Shown here: positions 28,861 to 38,469 of the stretch, in pieces
How the letters are laid out: the number at the start of each line of letters is the position of its first letter
Position numbering within the stretch: position 1 is the first letter of the stretch
Source of the DNA: Dechloromonas sp. ZY10
GTDB taxonomy: Bacteria > Pseudomonadota > Gammaproteobacteria > Burkholderiales > Rhodocyclaceae
DNA: 64,000 nt
Reading direction: 5' to 3'
NCBI RefSeq assembly: GCF_041378895.1
Contig: NZ_CP144212.1
Span: 1,907,501 to 1,971,500, forward strand
Position numbers and translations under genes: made by a program
Notes under the pieces: model-generated
Told to the model about the DNA's origin: nothing
What the model saw: only the letters and a program-made list of their open reading frames with translations
Databases searched by the model: none

Positions 28861-30807
28861 ATGTCCGTAGCCCCCCGCCCCCGCCTGCTCAGCCTGATTC
28901 CGCCGATGACGCAGTTGAACGTGCCTTATCCGTCAACCGCCTACCTGACCGGCTTCCTGCGCAGCCGGGGCTTTGCCGCCAGCCAGTGCGATCTGGCGCT
29001 GCAACTGGTGCTCGACTTGTTCTCGCCGGCCGGGCTCGATGCGGTCAAATCCACGGTCGACGCGCATAAAGGCAAAAAATCGCGGACGCTGCGCCACTTC
29101 GTCAACGAGTTTCCCCGCTACCGCGCCACCGTCGGCCCGGCCATCGCCTTCCTCCAGGGCCGCGATCCGTCGCTGGCGCAGCGCATCGTCGGCCGCGCCT
29201 TCCTGCCTGAGGGGCCGCGCTTTGCCCAGGCCTTTGCCAACTACTTTGCCGAAGACGGCGAAGATCCGCTGGGCTGGGCCTTCGGCGCGCTCGGCTTGCA
29301 CGACCGGGCGCGGCACTTCGCGACCCTCTACCTCAATGACCTCGCCGACGTGCTGCGCGAAGCGGTCGATCCGCGCTTCGAGTTCGTCCGCTACGCCGAA
29401 TCGCTGGCCCTCTCGGAACCCAGCTTCGAACCGCTGGCGCAGGCGCTGGCGGCGCCACACACCCTGGTCGATAGCACGCTGGAAAAACTGGCCCTGGCCG
29501 CCGTCGACCGTGAAAACCCCGATCTGGTGCTGCTCTCGACGCCCTTCCCCGGCTCGGTCTATGCCGCCTTCCGCATCGCCCAGGCGATCAAGGCCAAATA
29601 CCCGCAAATCGTCACCATTCTCGGCGGCGGCTGGGTCAATACCGAACTGCGCGAACTGACCGAGCCGCGTGTCTTCGATTATTTCGACTACGTCACTCTC
29701 GACGACGGCGAGCGCCCGCTGCTGGCGCTGATCGAACACTGGCAGCAGGTCGACGGCAAACCGCTGCGCCCGCGCCTCAATCTGGTCCGCACCTATGCCC
29801 GCGTCGACGGCCAGGTCCGCTACTTCAACCACGGCCGCCCCGACGAAGCCGCCGACGTGGCCTTTGCCGAAGTCGGCACACCAACCTGGGACGGCCTGCC
29901 GCTCGAGCGCTACCTGTCGCTGCTCGACATGCTCAACCCGATGCACCGGCTGTGGTCGGACGGACGCTGGAACAAGCTCACGGTAGCGCACGGCTGCTAC
30001 TGGAAAAAATGCAGCTTCTGCGACGTCAACCTTGACTACATCGGCCGCTACGACGGCATTGCCGCCGGCCAACTGGTCGACCGGATCGAAACGGTGATCG
30101 CCGAAACCGGGCAAAGCGGCTTCCACTTCGTCGACGAAGCGGCGCCGCCCAAGGCGCTCAAGGCGATGGCCGAGGAAATCGCCCGCCGCAACCTGGCGAT
30201 TTCGTGGTGGGGCAATATCCGTTTCGAAAAATCCTTCACCCCCGAGGTCTGCCTGCAACTCGCCGACAGCGGCTGCATCGCCGTTTCCGGCGGACTCGAA
30301 GTCGCCTCCGACCGGCTGCTCAAGCTGATGCAGAAAGGCGTCTCGGTCGACCAGGTGGCACGCGTCACCCGCGCCTTCACCGACGCCGGCATCTTGGTCC
30401 ATGCCTACCTGATGTACGGTTTCCCGACCCAGACGCTGCAGGACACCGTCGATGCCCTCGAATACGTCCGCCAGCTGTTTGCCGCCGGCTGTATTCAGTC
30501 AGGTTATTTCCACCGTTTTTCCTGCACCGTGCATTCGCCGGTCGGCAAGGCCCCGGCCGACTACGGCATCCGCCTGCAGCCCAAACCCTTCGCCGGCTTC
30601 GCCAAGAACGACGTGGCCTTCTACGACCCCACCGGCACCGACCACGCGACGCTGGGCCAGGGGCTGAACAAGGCGCTTTACAACTACATGCACGGCATCG
30701 GCCTCGACGAAGATGTCCGCGCCTGGTTCGATCTGCGCGTGCCACGGCCGACGGTGAAGCGGAATTTCATCGAACGTGCGCTCAGCGAAAATATTCCCCG
30801 CAAATGA
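28861..30807 (+). CDS. B12-binding-domain radical SAM protein, function unknown
   Basis: 648 residues. The first half is cobalamin-binding-like (SLIPPMTQLNVPYPSTAYLTGFLRSRGF; VTILGGGWVNTEL near residue 260), as in the B12-binding radical SAM superfamily. A radical SAM domain follows, with the cluster motif CYWKKCSFC (CxxxxCxxC-like spacing, about residues 380-388). The usual motif is CxxxCxxC. Read as C-YWKK-C-SF-C there are four residues between the first two cysteines, as in some divergent members. The substrate is unknown. The cupin gene overlaps its stop by 4 bp, suggesting a shared pathway. Confidence 0.85.
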   Translation: MSVAPRPRLLSLIPPMTQLNVPYPSTAYLTGFLRSRGFAASQCDLALQLVLDLFSPAGLDAVKSTVDAHKGKKSRTLRHFVNEFPRYRATVGPAIAFLQGRDPSLAQRIVGRAFLPEGPRFAQAFANYFAEDGEDPLGWAFGALGLHDRARHFATLYLNDLADVLREAVDPRFEFVRYAESLALSEPSFEPLAQALAAPHTLVDSTLEKLALAAVDRENPDLVLLSTPFPGSVYAAFRIAQAIKAKYPQIVTILGGGWVNTELRELTEPRVFDYFDYVTLDDGERPLLALIEHWQQVDGKPLRPRLNLVRTYARVDGQVRYFNHGRPDEAADVAFAEVGTPTWDGLPLERYLSLLDMLNPMHRLWSDGRWNKLTVAHGCYWKKCSFCDVNLDYIGRYDGIAAGQLVDRIETVIAETGQSGFHFVDEAAPPKALKAMAEEIARRNLAISWWGNIRFEKSFTPEVCLQLADSGCIAVSGGLEVASDRLLKLMQKGVSVDQVARVTRAFTDAGILVHAYLMYGFPTQTLQDTVDALEYVRQLFAAGCIQSGYFHRFSCTVHSPVGKAPADYGIRLQPKPFAGFAKNDVAFYDPTGTDHATLGQGLNKALYNYMHGIGLDEDVRAWFDLRVPRPTVKRNFIERALSENIPRK

Positions 30808-31157
30808 TCGACAACCTTTTTGCGCAATTGCCACGGTCGACCGTGGAAAACGGCAAAAACCCCGAACAATTTGCCGATCTGCTGCAGCGTCCCGGTCTGC
30901 GCATCGAGCGCATCGTTTCGACCGGCCAGTGCAGCCCGCCGGATTTCTGGTACGACCAGGCCGAGGGCGAATGGGTGGCAGTGCTCTGCGGCGAGGCGAA
31001 ATTGCGCTTTGCCGACGAAACCGAACCTCGCCACTTGCGCGCCGGCGACTTTGTTGACATCGCACCGCACCGACGGCACCGGGTCGATTGGACGCCGCCG
31101 GAAACCGTAACGGTGTGGCTGGCAGTGTTCTATTCGGCATCTCTGGCTACACGCTGA
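30804..31157 (+). CDS. Small cupin-domain protein
   Basis: 117 residues. WYDQAEGEWVAVLCGEAKLRF, HLRAGDFVDIAPHRRHRVDWT and the final WLAVFY form a single beta-barrel cupin. HxRxxD-type and H residues (PHRRHRV) could bind a metal. The family is often annotated as a cupin of unknown function next to radical SAM or amino acid metabolism genes. The ATG overlaps the radical SAM stop (ATGA). Its codons 10-14 contain a full copy of the 14-bp palindrome. Confidence 0.82.
   Translation: MIDNLFAQLPRSTVENGKNPEQFADLLQRPGLRIERIVSTGQCSPPDFWYDQAEGEWVAVLCGEAKLRFADETEPRHLRAGDFVDIAPHRRHRVDWTPPETVTVWLAVFYSASLATR
30832..30845. repeat. Palindrome CACGGTCGACCGTG, copy 3 (extends to 16 bp)
   Basis: Exact copy inside the cupin gene. 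The flanking C and G extend the symmetry to 16 bp (30831-30846), and it is followed by GAAAA as in copy 1. Confidence 0.9.
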
Positions 31158-31250
31158 ACCAGGCTTGGCGTCAGCGGGAAAACTGCTGCCGGGCAACTCA
31201 AAGCGTGCAAGAATGGGCAGTCCTATCCCCAATCTGCGCAGGCAGCAAAA

Positions 31251-31634
31251 ATGAATCTCGAAAAAGTTATTTTTGGCTTTTTTATTCTTTTGGCAGCAAC
31301 CCTCAACTTCGGTTTTTTCATCGGTGACATCAGCCGGCCGGAATTGCACAACGTCTACGAACTCGCCGCAGCGCTGGTCGTCAGCCTGATCGCCACCGCC
31401 CTCAAGTTCGGGGACCGGACGCAGATCGGCGCGATTCACCTGTCGACCAGCCTGGTTGCCGACCTGCAGTTGATCGCGGCGGCGATCACCTGGGCGGTTG
31501 CCGAGCACATTACCGGCACCGGCATGACCGCCCACATCACTTCCAGCGTCGTCTCGCTATCCGGCGGCGCGCTGTTCGCCAACGTGGTTTCGGTGGTGCT
31601 GCTGATTGCCGAAACCGTGATGCTGCGCCGCTAG
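31251..31634 (+). CDS. Small multi-pass membrane protein of unknown function
   Basis: 127 residues, mostly hydrophobic, with about four predicted membrane helices: residues 5-25, 37-51, 67-86 and 103-123. I do not recognise a characterised family; it may correspond to a DUF. It lies 11 bp before the channel gene, so it could be an accessory subunit. That is inference from position only. The Shine-Dalgarno is weak. Confidence 0.65.
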   Translation: MNLEKVIFGFFILLAATLNFGFFIGDISRPELHNVYELAAALVVSLIATALKFGDRTQIGAIHLSTSLVADLQLIAAAITWAVAEHITGTGMTAHITSSVVSLSGGALFANVVSVVLLIAETVMLRR

Positions 31635-31645
31635 GCGCCGCCGGC

Positions 31646-33352
31646 ATGATCAACAACAGCTTCTTCCTGATCCTGCGCCGGATGCGGGCGCCGATCATCG
31701 TGCTGATCGTAATCTACGCGATCTCGGTCTGCGGGCTGACACTGGTTCCCGGCGTCGATGCCGCAGGTCAGCCGAGCCCGCCGCTGTCGTTCTTTCACGC
31801 TTTCTATTTCATCAGCTACACCGCAACCACCATCGGCTTTGGCGAAATCCCGAATGCCTTTTCCGAAGCCCAACGGCTGTGGGTCACCATCTGCATCTAC
31901 CTGACCGTGATCGGCTGGTCATACTCGGTAGTGACCTTGATCGCCCTGCTGCAGGACAAGGGCTTCCAGAACACCCTGACCCAGAACCGCTTTGCCCGCC
32001 GCGTCGCCCGACTGCACGAGCCCTTCTACCTGATCTGCGGCTGCGGCGAAACCGGGAATCTGGTCGCACACGCCTTTGACCGGCGCAACCAGGCGTTCGT
32101 CGTGCTGGAAAAAGACGAAATGCGGGTCGAGGAACTCGACCTGCAGGATTTCAAGACCGACATTCCGGCCCTGGCTGGCGATGCCCGCGCTCCGGACACC
32201 CTGCTCCTCGCCGGCCTGCGCCATCCCAAGTGCCGCGGCGTACTGGCAATCAGCAACGACGAGGATGCCAACCTCGCTACCGCGATTGCCGTACGCCTGC
32301 TCAACCCCGGGATTCCGGTGATTGCCCGTGCCCGCTCGCCGCTGGTGATGGCCAACCTGGCCTCGTTCGGTACCGACCATATAGTCAATCCCTACGACCG
32401 TTTTGCCGAATATCTGGCAATGGCAGTGGCTGCACCGGAACGCTACCGCCTGCTGGAGATTCTGACCGGACTGCCCGATGCCCCCTTGCCGGAAGCCCAC
32501 CACCCGCCTGCCGGCCACTGGATTCTCTGTGGCTACGGCCGCTTTGGTCATGCGCTAGCCGAACATCTGCGCCCCGCAGGAATCACGCTGACCATCATCG
32601 ACCCGGCCGCAACCAATGGCGCCGACGGCATTGCCGGCTACGGCACCGAGGCCGACACCCTGCGTGCTGCAGGCATCATGGATGCGCAGGGAATCATTGC
32701 CGGCAGCGACGACGACATCAACAATTTGTCGATCGCCATGACTGCCAGCGAACTCAAGCCCGAGCTATTCGTCGTTGCCCGCCAGAACCATCACGCCAAC
32801 GCCCCGCTGTTTGCCGCCTACAACGCGGACTTCACCATGGTCGCGACGCGCATCGTTGCACAGGAGGCGATTGCCCTGCTGATGACCCCTTTGCTCGCCC
32901 ATTTCCTGAGTGTCTTGCGACAACAGCAAAGCACCTCATGCAGTTCTCTGGTCGAGCAAATGGAAACCCTCAACCACGGGCGTACCCCGTTGCTGCGCGA
33001 GCTTTGCCTCAATGCCGGCGACAGCCCGGCGGTGTGGCAGGCCCTGCTGCACGGACGGGAAATCCGCTCTGCCGAATTGCTGATCGACGCGACCGACCGC
33101 TCGCGCCGGTTATCCACCCTGATCCTGCTGCTGGTTCGCGATGGCAAGCCGCTCTTCCTGCCGCCCCCCGAACTGCCACTGCAGCCGGGAGATCAACTGC
33201 TGCTGGCCACCCGCAGCAGCGAATGGCACCAGATCGAGCTCTGCCTGAAAAATGCCAACGAACTGGAGTATGTCCTGAGCGGCCGCGAGCAGCCCGGCTG
33301 GCTATGGCAAAAGCTGTTTCCCGTCCCCCCTGCGTCAAGGAGCAAAGCATGA
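31646..33352 (+). CDS. Two-helix potassium-channel-like protein with two RCK/TrkA-N domains
   Basis: 568 residues. The first membrane helix (about 14-35) is followed by a pore loop with TTIGFGEIP (about residues 59-67), a K+-filter-like sequence, and by the second helix (about 77-100). Two Rossmann RCK units follow: FYLICGCGETGNLVAHAF near 127 and HWILCGYGRFGHALAEHL near 290. A TrkA-C-like end (LPPPELPLQPGDQLLLATRSSEW) follows. This is the MthK-like layout of a ligand- or nucleotide-gated channel. TIGFGE differs from the canonical TVGYGD, so ion choice is uncertain. The nitronate monooxygenase gene overlaps its stop (ATGA). Confidence 0.86.
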   Translation: MINNSFFLILRRMRAPIIVLIVIYAISVCGLTLVPGVDAAGQPSPPLSFFHAFYFISYTATTIGFGEIPNAFSEAQRLWVTICIYLTVIGWSYSVVTLIALLQDKGFQNTLTQNRFARRVARLHEPFYLICGCGETGNLVAHAFDRRNQAFVVLEKDEMRVEELDLQDFKTDIPALAGDARAPDTLLLAGLRHPKCRGVLAISNDEDANLATAIAVRLLNPGIPVIARARSPLVMANLASFGTDHIVNPYDRFAEYLAMAVAAPERYRLLEILTGLPDAPLPEAHHPPAGHWILCGYGRFGHALAEHLRPAGITLTIIDPAATNGADGIAGYGTEADTLRAAGIMDAQGIIAGSDDDINNLSIAMTASELKPELFVVARQNHHANAPLFAAYNADFTMVATRIVAQEAIALLMTPLLAHFLSVLRQQQSTSCSSLVEQMETLNHGRTPLLRELCLNAGDSPAVWQALLHGREIRSAELLIDATDRSRRLSTLILLLVRDGKPLFLPPPELPLQPGDQLLLATRSSEWHQIELCLKNANELEYVLSGREQPGWLWQKLFPVPPASRSKA

Positions 33353-34398
33353 CCCCATTGCAGCAGATTGGTTGCGCCTTACCGATTGTCCAGGCTCCAA
33401 TGGCCGGCGTTCAGGACAGCGGCTTGGCGATTGCCGTCGGGCTGGCCGGCGGCCTCGGCTCATTGCCGGCCGCGATGCTTGAACTGGCAGCCCTGGAGCA
33501 CGAACTGCAAACACTCGACCGCCACCTCGGACGCCGCTACAACCTCAATTTCTTCGCGCATGCACCCAATCCCCCAACCCCGGAGCGCGAAACCGCCTGG
33601 CAGCAATTGCTTTCCTCGTATTACGCAGAGTACGGGTGCGCCCCCCCGAGCGGCAGCCCATCTGGCCAGCGTCAGCCGTTTTCAGACCCGCACGCAGTGC
33701 TGGTCGAAAGATATCGTCCGGCCGTGGTCAGTTTCCATTTCGGCCTGCCGGCTGGCGACCTGCTGCGCCGGGTCAAGGACTGCGGCGCCCAGGTCTGGTC
33801 ATCCGCAACCACGGTCGAAGAAGCACGCTGGCTTGAGCAGCGCGGCGTCGATGCGATTATTGCCCAAGGGCTGGAGGCCGGGGGCCATCGCGGCATGTTC
33901 CTCAGCGAACGGCTCGATGACCAGCTGGGAAGCTTTGCCTTGTTGCCGCAAATCGTAGACGCGGTGCGCATTCCAGTGATTGCCGCCGGCGGCATCGTCG
34001 GCCCGGCCGAAGTGCGAGCCGCCATGGCCCTTGGTGCCTGCGCCATCCAGGCCGGGACAGTCTATCTGTGCAGTGACGAAGCCGGCACCTCGGCCCTGCA
34101 CCGCGCCGCGCTACAGAGCCCGGTAGCCCGGCACACGGCCCTGACCAACCTGTTCTCGGGGCGCCCGGCACGGGGCATCATCAATCGCCTGATGCGCGAG
34201 CACGGGCCGCTACAGCCTGCGGCTCCCGCTTTTCCGCATGCTTCCGCCGCACTGGCGCCGCTGCGTGCTGCCGCAGAAGCTGCCGGGAAAGATGATTTCA
34301 CCCCGCTCTGGTGTGGTCAACATGCCCGCTGCCCAGCCCGGCCGGCGACGGAAATCACCCGCTGGCTCGCCGGTCTTGAAGAGGAAACCGAAGTTTGA
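33349..34398 (+). CDS. Nitronate monooxygenase (2-nitropropane dioxygenase family)
   Basis: 349 residues, FMN-dependent TIM barrel. PIVQAPMAGVQDSGLAIAV is the FMN-binding start, QGLEAGGHRG contains the likely catalytic His, and IPVIAAGGIVGPAEVRAAMALGACAIQAGTVYL is the phosphate-binding end. Members oxidise toxic nitronates such as propionate 3-nitronate. Some relatives are enoyl reductases (FabK) or other FMN enzymes, so the substrate is provisional. AAGGAG precedes the ATG, which overlaps the channel stop by 4 bp. Confidence 0.85.
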   Translation: MTPLQQIGCALPIVQAPMAGVQDSGLAIAVGLAGGLGSLPAAMLELAALEHELQTLDRHLGRRYNLNFFAHAPNPPTPERETAWQQLLSSYYAEYGCAPPSGSPSGQRQPFSDPHAVLVERYRPAVVSFHFGLPAGDLLRRVKDCGAQVWSSATTVEEARWLEQRGVDAIIAQGLEAGGHRGMFLSERLDDQLGSFALLPQIVDAVRIPVIAAGGIVGPAEVRAAMALGACAIQAGTVYLCSDEAGTSALHRAALQSPVARHTALTNLFSGRPARGIINRLMREHGPLQPAAPAFPHASAALAPLRAAAEAAGKDDFTPLWCGQHARCPARPATEITRWLAGLEEETEV

Positions 34399-35573
34399 TC
34401 GAACACCAAGCCATCTTTCTCACCGGCAGCCTGCTGATGCTCGCCAATGGAGGAATCCTCTGGCTGGTCCACCGTGAAATCCTGCCGCAACTGCAGGGCA
34501 GCGCCCGGACCTGGCGCCACGGAACCTTCCTGTTTGCCGGTGCCTGCCTGATTTTTGCCACACTGGAACATTTCCCCCCGCGGTTCGGCCTGCTGCTGGC
34601 CGATGCCTGGCTCCTGATTGGTGCCAGTTGCTACTGGTACTCGCTGGGCCAGTTCTTCCATCGCTCCCCGGGCTGGCCTATCGGCCTGCCCGCCATTCTT
34701 GGCATTCTCGGGGTGAGCATTTTCCTGTTTGCCGTCCCTTCATACCAATGGCGGCAGATCGCCATCACGCTGGCGCTGCTTGCCATCCTTGCCGGCTCGG
34801 TCGGGATGATCCCGACCCACAGGAACGAACAGACGCAGAGTAGCCAGGTCATTCGGGGAACCTTTGCCCTGGCTACGCTGCTGATCCTGATCCGGCTGAT
34901 CCGGCTGCTGCTGCTCGAACTTCCCGACCGCCAGGCCTTGTTTCCACCGCCGCAGCCAGGGAGTCTGCTGACACCGCTGATCATTGTCCTGCTTCCCTGC
35001 ATCTGTACCACCGCCTTTCTGCTGATGTGCTCGGAGCGACTCAAGCAACGCCTGGAAAAGGCCGCATCGACCGACTATCTGACCGCACTCCCCAACCGCC
35101 GAACCCTGGCCGAGCAAGGCCGCCGTGCCTTCACCGAGGCGTGCGCAGCCGGACGCGGCTATGCAGTCGCAATCATCGATATCGACCATTTCAAGGCGGT
35201 GAACGACACTTACGGTCATGAAACCGGGGATGAAGCGCTCAAGCACGTCGCCAGCCTGCTCCGCCGTCACTGCCGTAGCAACGAACTACCGACCCGACAG
35301 GGGGGCGAGGAATTCGTGATCCTGCTTGACGGCATCAGCGCCGAGCACGCCCTGCTCGCCGGCGAACGCCTCCGGGCCAGTGTCGAAGCCCATCCCTGCC
35401 GGCTTGGCGAGCGAGAACTGCAACTCACGGTATCGATCGGCATGGCAGTTCGTGAAAGCGGCGACGAACGCTTCGATCATCTGCTCAGCCGAGCCGATGC
35501 GGCGCTGTACCGGGCCAAGGCCAGCGGACGGAACCGGGTCATTCTAGCCAGTCACCCCGGCGCAGCAGCCTAG
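34395..35573 (+). CDS. Membrane GGDEF diguanylate cyclase with degenerate I-site
   Basis: 392 residues. Six or seven membrane helices fill residues 6-220 and no extracellular domain is visible. A GGDEF domain follows (TDYLTALPNRRTLAEQ; active site GGEEF at 303-307). The inhibitory site reads R294-S-N-E297 instead of RxxD, so feedback inhibition may be weak or lost. The TTG at 34395 is taken as the start because it overlaps the previous stop and follows GAGGAAA. The first in-frame ATG (34437) would remove half of the first helix. Confidence 0.86.
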   Translation: MIEHQAIFLTGSLLMLANGGILWLVHREILPQLQGSARTWRHGTFLFAGACLIFATLEHFPPRFGLLLADAWLLIGASCYWYSLGQFFHRSPGWPIGLPAILGILGVSIFLFAVPSYQWRQIAITLALLAILAGSVGMIPTHRNEQTQSSQVIRGTFALATLLILIRLIRLLLLELPDRQALFPPPQPGSLLTPLIIVLLPCICTTAFLLMCSERLKQRLEKAASTDYLTALPNRRTLAEQGRRAFTEACAAGRGYAVAIIDIDHFKAVNDTYGHETGDEALKHVASLLRRHCRSNELPTRQGGEEFVILLDGISAEHALLAGERLRASVEAHPCRLGERELQLTVSIGMAVRESGDERFDHLLSRADAALYRAKASGRNRVILASHPGAAA

Positions 35574-35807
35574 GCCGGCGCCATGGCATATCGCTGCCTT
35601 GGCTGACTCCGGGTTATCACGAAGATCGCGAGCGGCAAACCCCTGCCAGATTCGACACCCGGAGGTCACAGTTCGGTCCCGCCGGGGAACCCACGGCATA
35701 GCGAAGACCACGGCGCCCCTTGAATTTTCCGGCTTTCCGGCAGGTAATCGCCGAAACCGGCAGCGGCCATGATAAATTCGCGCCCGATCTGAAACCCATA
35801 GGTTGTT

Positions 35808-38147
35808 ATGAGCGATCAACCCGACCTCTTCTCTCCCGCCGCGGCAGAATCTGCAGCCGCTCCCGTCTCCAACTCTGGCGCCGAGCAGCCGCCCCTGCCC
35901 CCGGCAGCACTGGGCCCCGCCGATGACATCCCGGCCCCGGCCGACTACGCCGCCCGCCGCTATCTCGAATACGCGATGAGCGTGGTCACCGGCCGCGCCC
36001 TGCCCTCGGTTGCCGATGGCCAGAAGCCGGTGCAGCGGCGCATCCTCTACGCGATGCACCGGATGGGCCTGTACAAGAGCCCCAAGCACGTCAAATCGGC
36101 GCGCGTGGTCGGCGATGTGATCGGTAAATACCACCCGCACGGCGATTCATCGGTCTACGACGCGATGGTACGCATGGCGCAGAACTGGAGCCTGCGTTAC
36201 CCGGTAGTCGATGGTCAGGGCAATTTCGGCTCGCGCGACGGCGACAACGCCGCCGCGATGCGCTACACCGAAGCCCGACTGACGCCGATTGCCGAATTGC
36301 TGCTCGCCGAACTCGATGAAGGCACGGTCGACTGGAAACCGAACTACGACGGGGTCAACGACGAGCCGGTGCTGCTGCCGGCACGCCTGCCCTTCTGTCT
36401 GCTCAACGGCGCCTCCGGGATCGCTGTCGGGATGGCCACCGAAATCCCGGCGCACAACCTGCGCGAGGTTGCCGCTGCCGCCGTCGCGCTGATCCGCGAC
36501 CCGCAACTCGGCGAAGACGAAGTCCTGCGCCTGATCCCCGGCCCCGACTATCCGGGTGGCGCCCAGATCATCTCGGCGCCCGAGGAAATTGCGGCCATTT
36601 ACAAAGGTGGACGCGGCAGCCTGCGTGTGCGCGCCAAGTGGAAGATCGAGAATCTGGCGCGTGGCCAATGGCGGCTGGCGATCACGCAACTGCCGCCGGG
36701 GGTGTCGACGGCAACGGTGATGGCCGAGATCGAAGCCTGCTCCAACCCGGTGCCCAAGGAAAAAGCCGGGAAAAAGGTGTACACGCCGGAACAGCAGAAC
36801 CTCAAGGCGGCCTTCCTCTCGGCAATCTCAGAAAACGGCGTGCGCGACGAATCGGGCAAGGAACATGCGGTGCGCCTGGTGATCGAGCCGGCCAGCTCGC
36901 GCCAGGATCAGGACGACCTGATCCGCCTGCTGCTCGCTCACACCAGCCTAGAAACCAACGCCTCGATCAACCTGACGGTACTCGGCACTACCGGCGCCCC
37001 GCGCCAGGCCTCGCTGTATTCGATCATCGAGGAATGGTGCCGTTTCCGGCTGTCGACCGTGGAACGCCGCACCCGCCACCGCCTGACGGCCGCCGAAAAG
37101 CGCATCCACATCCTTGAAGGCCGGCAGGCGATCCTGCTCGACATCGACCGGGTGATCAAGGTGATCCGCGAGTCGGACGACCCCAAGGCCGACCTGATCG
37201 CTGCCTTCAAGCTCTCCGAGATCCAGGCCGAGGACATTCTCGAAATCCGCCTGCGCCAGCTGGCCCGTCTCGAAGGTCTCAAGATCGGCGAGGAGTTGGC
37301 CAAGCTGCGCGAAGAAGCCGCCGGCCTGCGTACCCTGCTTGATTCCGAGGCCGCGCTGCGTGCCTGTGTCGCCGAGGAAATCGAGGCCGACGCCAAGAAA
37401 TACGGCGACGAGCGCCGCACCACCATCGAAGTCGCCGAACGGGTGACCATGGCCGACGCCAAGAACGTCTCGGTGCCCGACGAGCCGACCACCCTGATCG
37501 TTTCGCGGCATGGCTGGCTGCGCGCCCGCAGCGGCCACAACGTCGATCCGGCAACGCTGACTTTCCGCTCCGGCGACAGTCTGCTCGCCTGCCTGCCCTG
37601 CCGCACCGTCGATCAGTTGATCCTGCTCGACAGCAAGGGCCGCGCCTACTCGATCCCGGCTGCCGATCTACCCGGCGGCAAGGGCGACGGCGTCCCGGCG
37701 ACCTCGCTGGTCGACTTCCAGGACGGCGGCAAGACGGTGCTGGCGCTGGCGATCAAGCCCGAGCAGCAATACCTGGTCGCCGCTGACGGCGGCTACGGTT
37801 TCCGCGTCAAGGGAGAGGACCTGCTCTCGCGCGGCAAGGCCGGCAAGGCCTTCCTGACGCTGGGCGACGGCGAAGCCCCGGCGATCTTCCAGCCGGCCCC
37901 GGCCGACGGCGAGATCGCGGTGTTCACCAAGGATGGCCGGGCGCTAGTCTTTGCCCTCGACGAGATCCGCCAGTTGCCGAAAGGCCGTGGCCTGAAGCTG
38001 ATTGATGCAGCGCCGGGCAAGACGGCGCTGGAGGCGATTGAGCCGGTGATTGACGGCATTGCCGGCAAGCTCAGGGGCGAGAAGCTGGAAAACTGCCGTG
38101 GCTCACGCGGCGGAAAAGGCAAGCCGACCCGCGCTATTCGCAAATAA
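35808..38147 (+). CDS. parC: DNA topoisomerase IV subunit A
   Basis: 779 residues. ParC, with ParE, unlinks daughter chromosomes. The catalytic tyrosine is Y153 in AAMRYTEA, and [14 protein letters not shown] is the quinolone region. It lacks a GyrA box and has a short C-terminal domain, which separates it from the GyrA at 18101. It carries a Pro/Ala-rich extension of about 45 residues before the conserved YLEYAMSVV. parE is not upstream; a 234-bp gap with no recognisable gene separates it from the diguanylate cyclase. Confidence 0.95.
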   Translation: MSDQPDLFSPAAAESAAAPVSNSGAEQPPLPPAALGPADDIPAPADYAARRYLEYAMSVVTGRALPSVADGQKPVQRRILYAMHRMGLYKSPKHVKSARVVGDVIGKYHPHGDSSVYDAMVRMAQNWSLRYPVVDGQGNFGSRDGDNAAAMRYTEARLTPIAELLLAELDEGTVDWKPNYDGVNDEPVLLPARLPFCLLNGASGIAVGMATEIPAHNLREVAAAAVALIRDPQLGEDEVLRLIPGPDYPGGAQIISAPEEIAAIYKGGRGSLRVRAKWKIENLARGQWRLAITQLPPGVSTATVMAEIEACSNPVPKEKAGKKVYTPEQQNLKAAFLSAISENGVRDESGKEHAVRLVIEPASSRQDQDDLIRLLLAHTSLETNASINLTVLGTTGAPRQASLYSIIEEWCRFRLSTVERRTRHRLTAAEKRIHILEGRQAILLDIDRVIKVIRESDDPKADLIAAFKLSEIQAEDILEIRLRQLARLEGLKIGEELAKLREEAAGLRTLLDSEAALRACVAEEIEADAKKYGDERRTTIEVAERVTMADAKNVSVPDEPTTLIVSRHGWLRARSGHNVDPATLTFRSGDSLLACLPCRTVDQLILLDSKGRAYSIPAADLPGGKGDGVPATSLVDFQDGGKTVLALAIKPEQQYLVAADGGYGFRVKGEDLLSRGKAGKAFLTLGDGEAPAIFQPAPADGEIAVFTKDGRALVFALDEIRQLPKGRGLKLIDAAPGKTALEAIEPVIDGIAGKLRGEKLENCRGSRGGKGKPTRAIRK

Positions 38148-38173
38148 GCGCACAATCAAACGCACAATCGGCA

Positions 38174-38217
38174 AAAAAGGCCCTGGTTCACGGTCAACCG
38201 TAAACCAGGGCCTTTTT
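38174..38217 (+). terminator. Terminator after parC, built on a variant of the palindrome
   Basis: A 44-bp inverted repeat (AAAAAGGCCCTGGTT with its complement) with one mismatched pair and a T tract on the plus strand. Its centre is CACGGTCAACCGTA, a two-base variant of the 14-bp palindrome. Confidence 0.9.
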
Positions 38218-38333
38218 CACCACAGCAGTGCCTGCTGTGCCCCGGCCCAAGCTGGCGCGGGCCTCGAACGCAAGGCAGCAGACTATCCATAAGCCATAGA
38301 TACAACCGGAAGTCGAATCCATAGAATGACGGC

Positions 38334-38455
38334 GCATTGAGAGTTGTCGAGGCAAGCCTCTGCTCTCAGATGTACTCCCGTATGGCAAGCGGCCGGATTC
38401 CTCCCCGGTTCCGGCCCATTTACACCCGCCGGGGTCTTCCCGGCGGGATTTTTTT
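38334..38455 (+). ncRNA. Candidate small RNA in the parC/trHb intergenic region
   Basis: The 322-bp stretch between parC and the haemoglobin gene contains no supportable reading frame. It does contain three hairpins in a row: 38338-38368 (TGAGAG/CTCTCA outside, GAGG/CCTC inside), 38391-38416 (GGCCGGA/TCCGGCC) and a strong terminator at 38425-38455. A TAGAAT hexamer at 38322-38327 could be a -10 element. No convincing -35 is visible. I do not recognise an RNA family. Confidence 0.4.
38425..38455 (+). terminator. Rho-independent terminator with no annotated gene upstream
   Basis: A 9-bp perfect stem (CCCGCCGGG/CCCGGCGGG), 5-nt loop, then ATTTTTTT on the plus strand. parC already has its own terminator about 200 bp earlier. 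On the minus strand there is no T tract after the stem, so it does not serve the haemoglobin gene well. Confidence 0.9.
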
Positions 38456-38469
38456 GCAGCCCGGGGGGC

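Noticed and set aside
38391..38422. tRNA-like 3' end in the parC intergenic region
   Set aside because: The GGCCGG...CCGGCCCA stretch looks like an acceptor stem, but no cloverleaf, T-loop or anticodon arm can be built around it.
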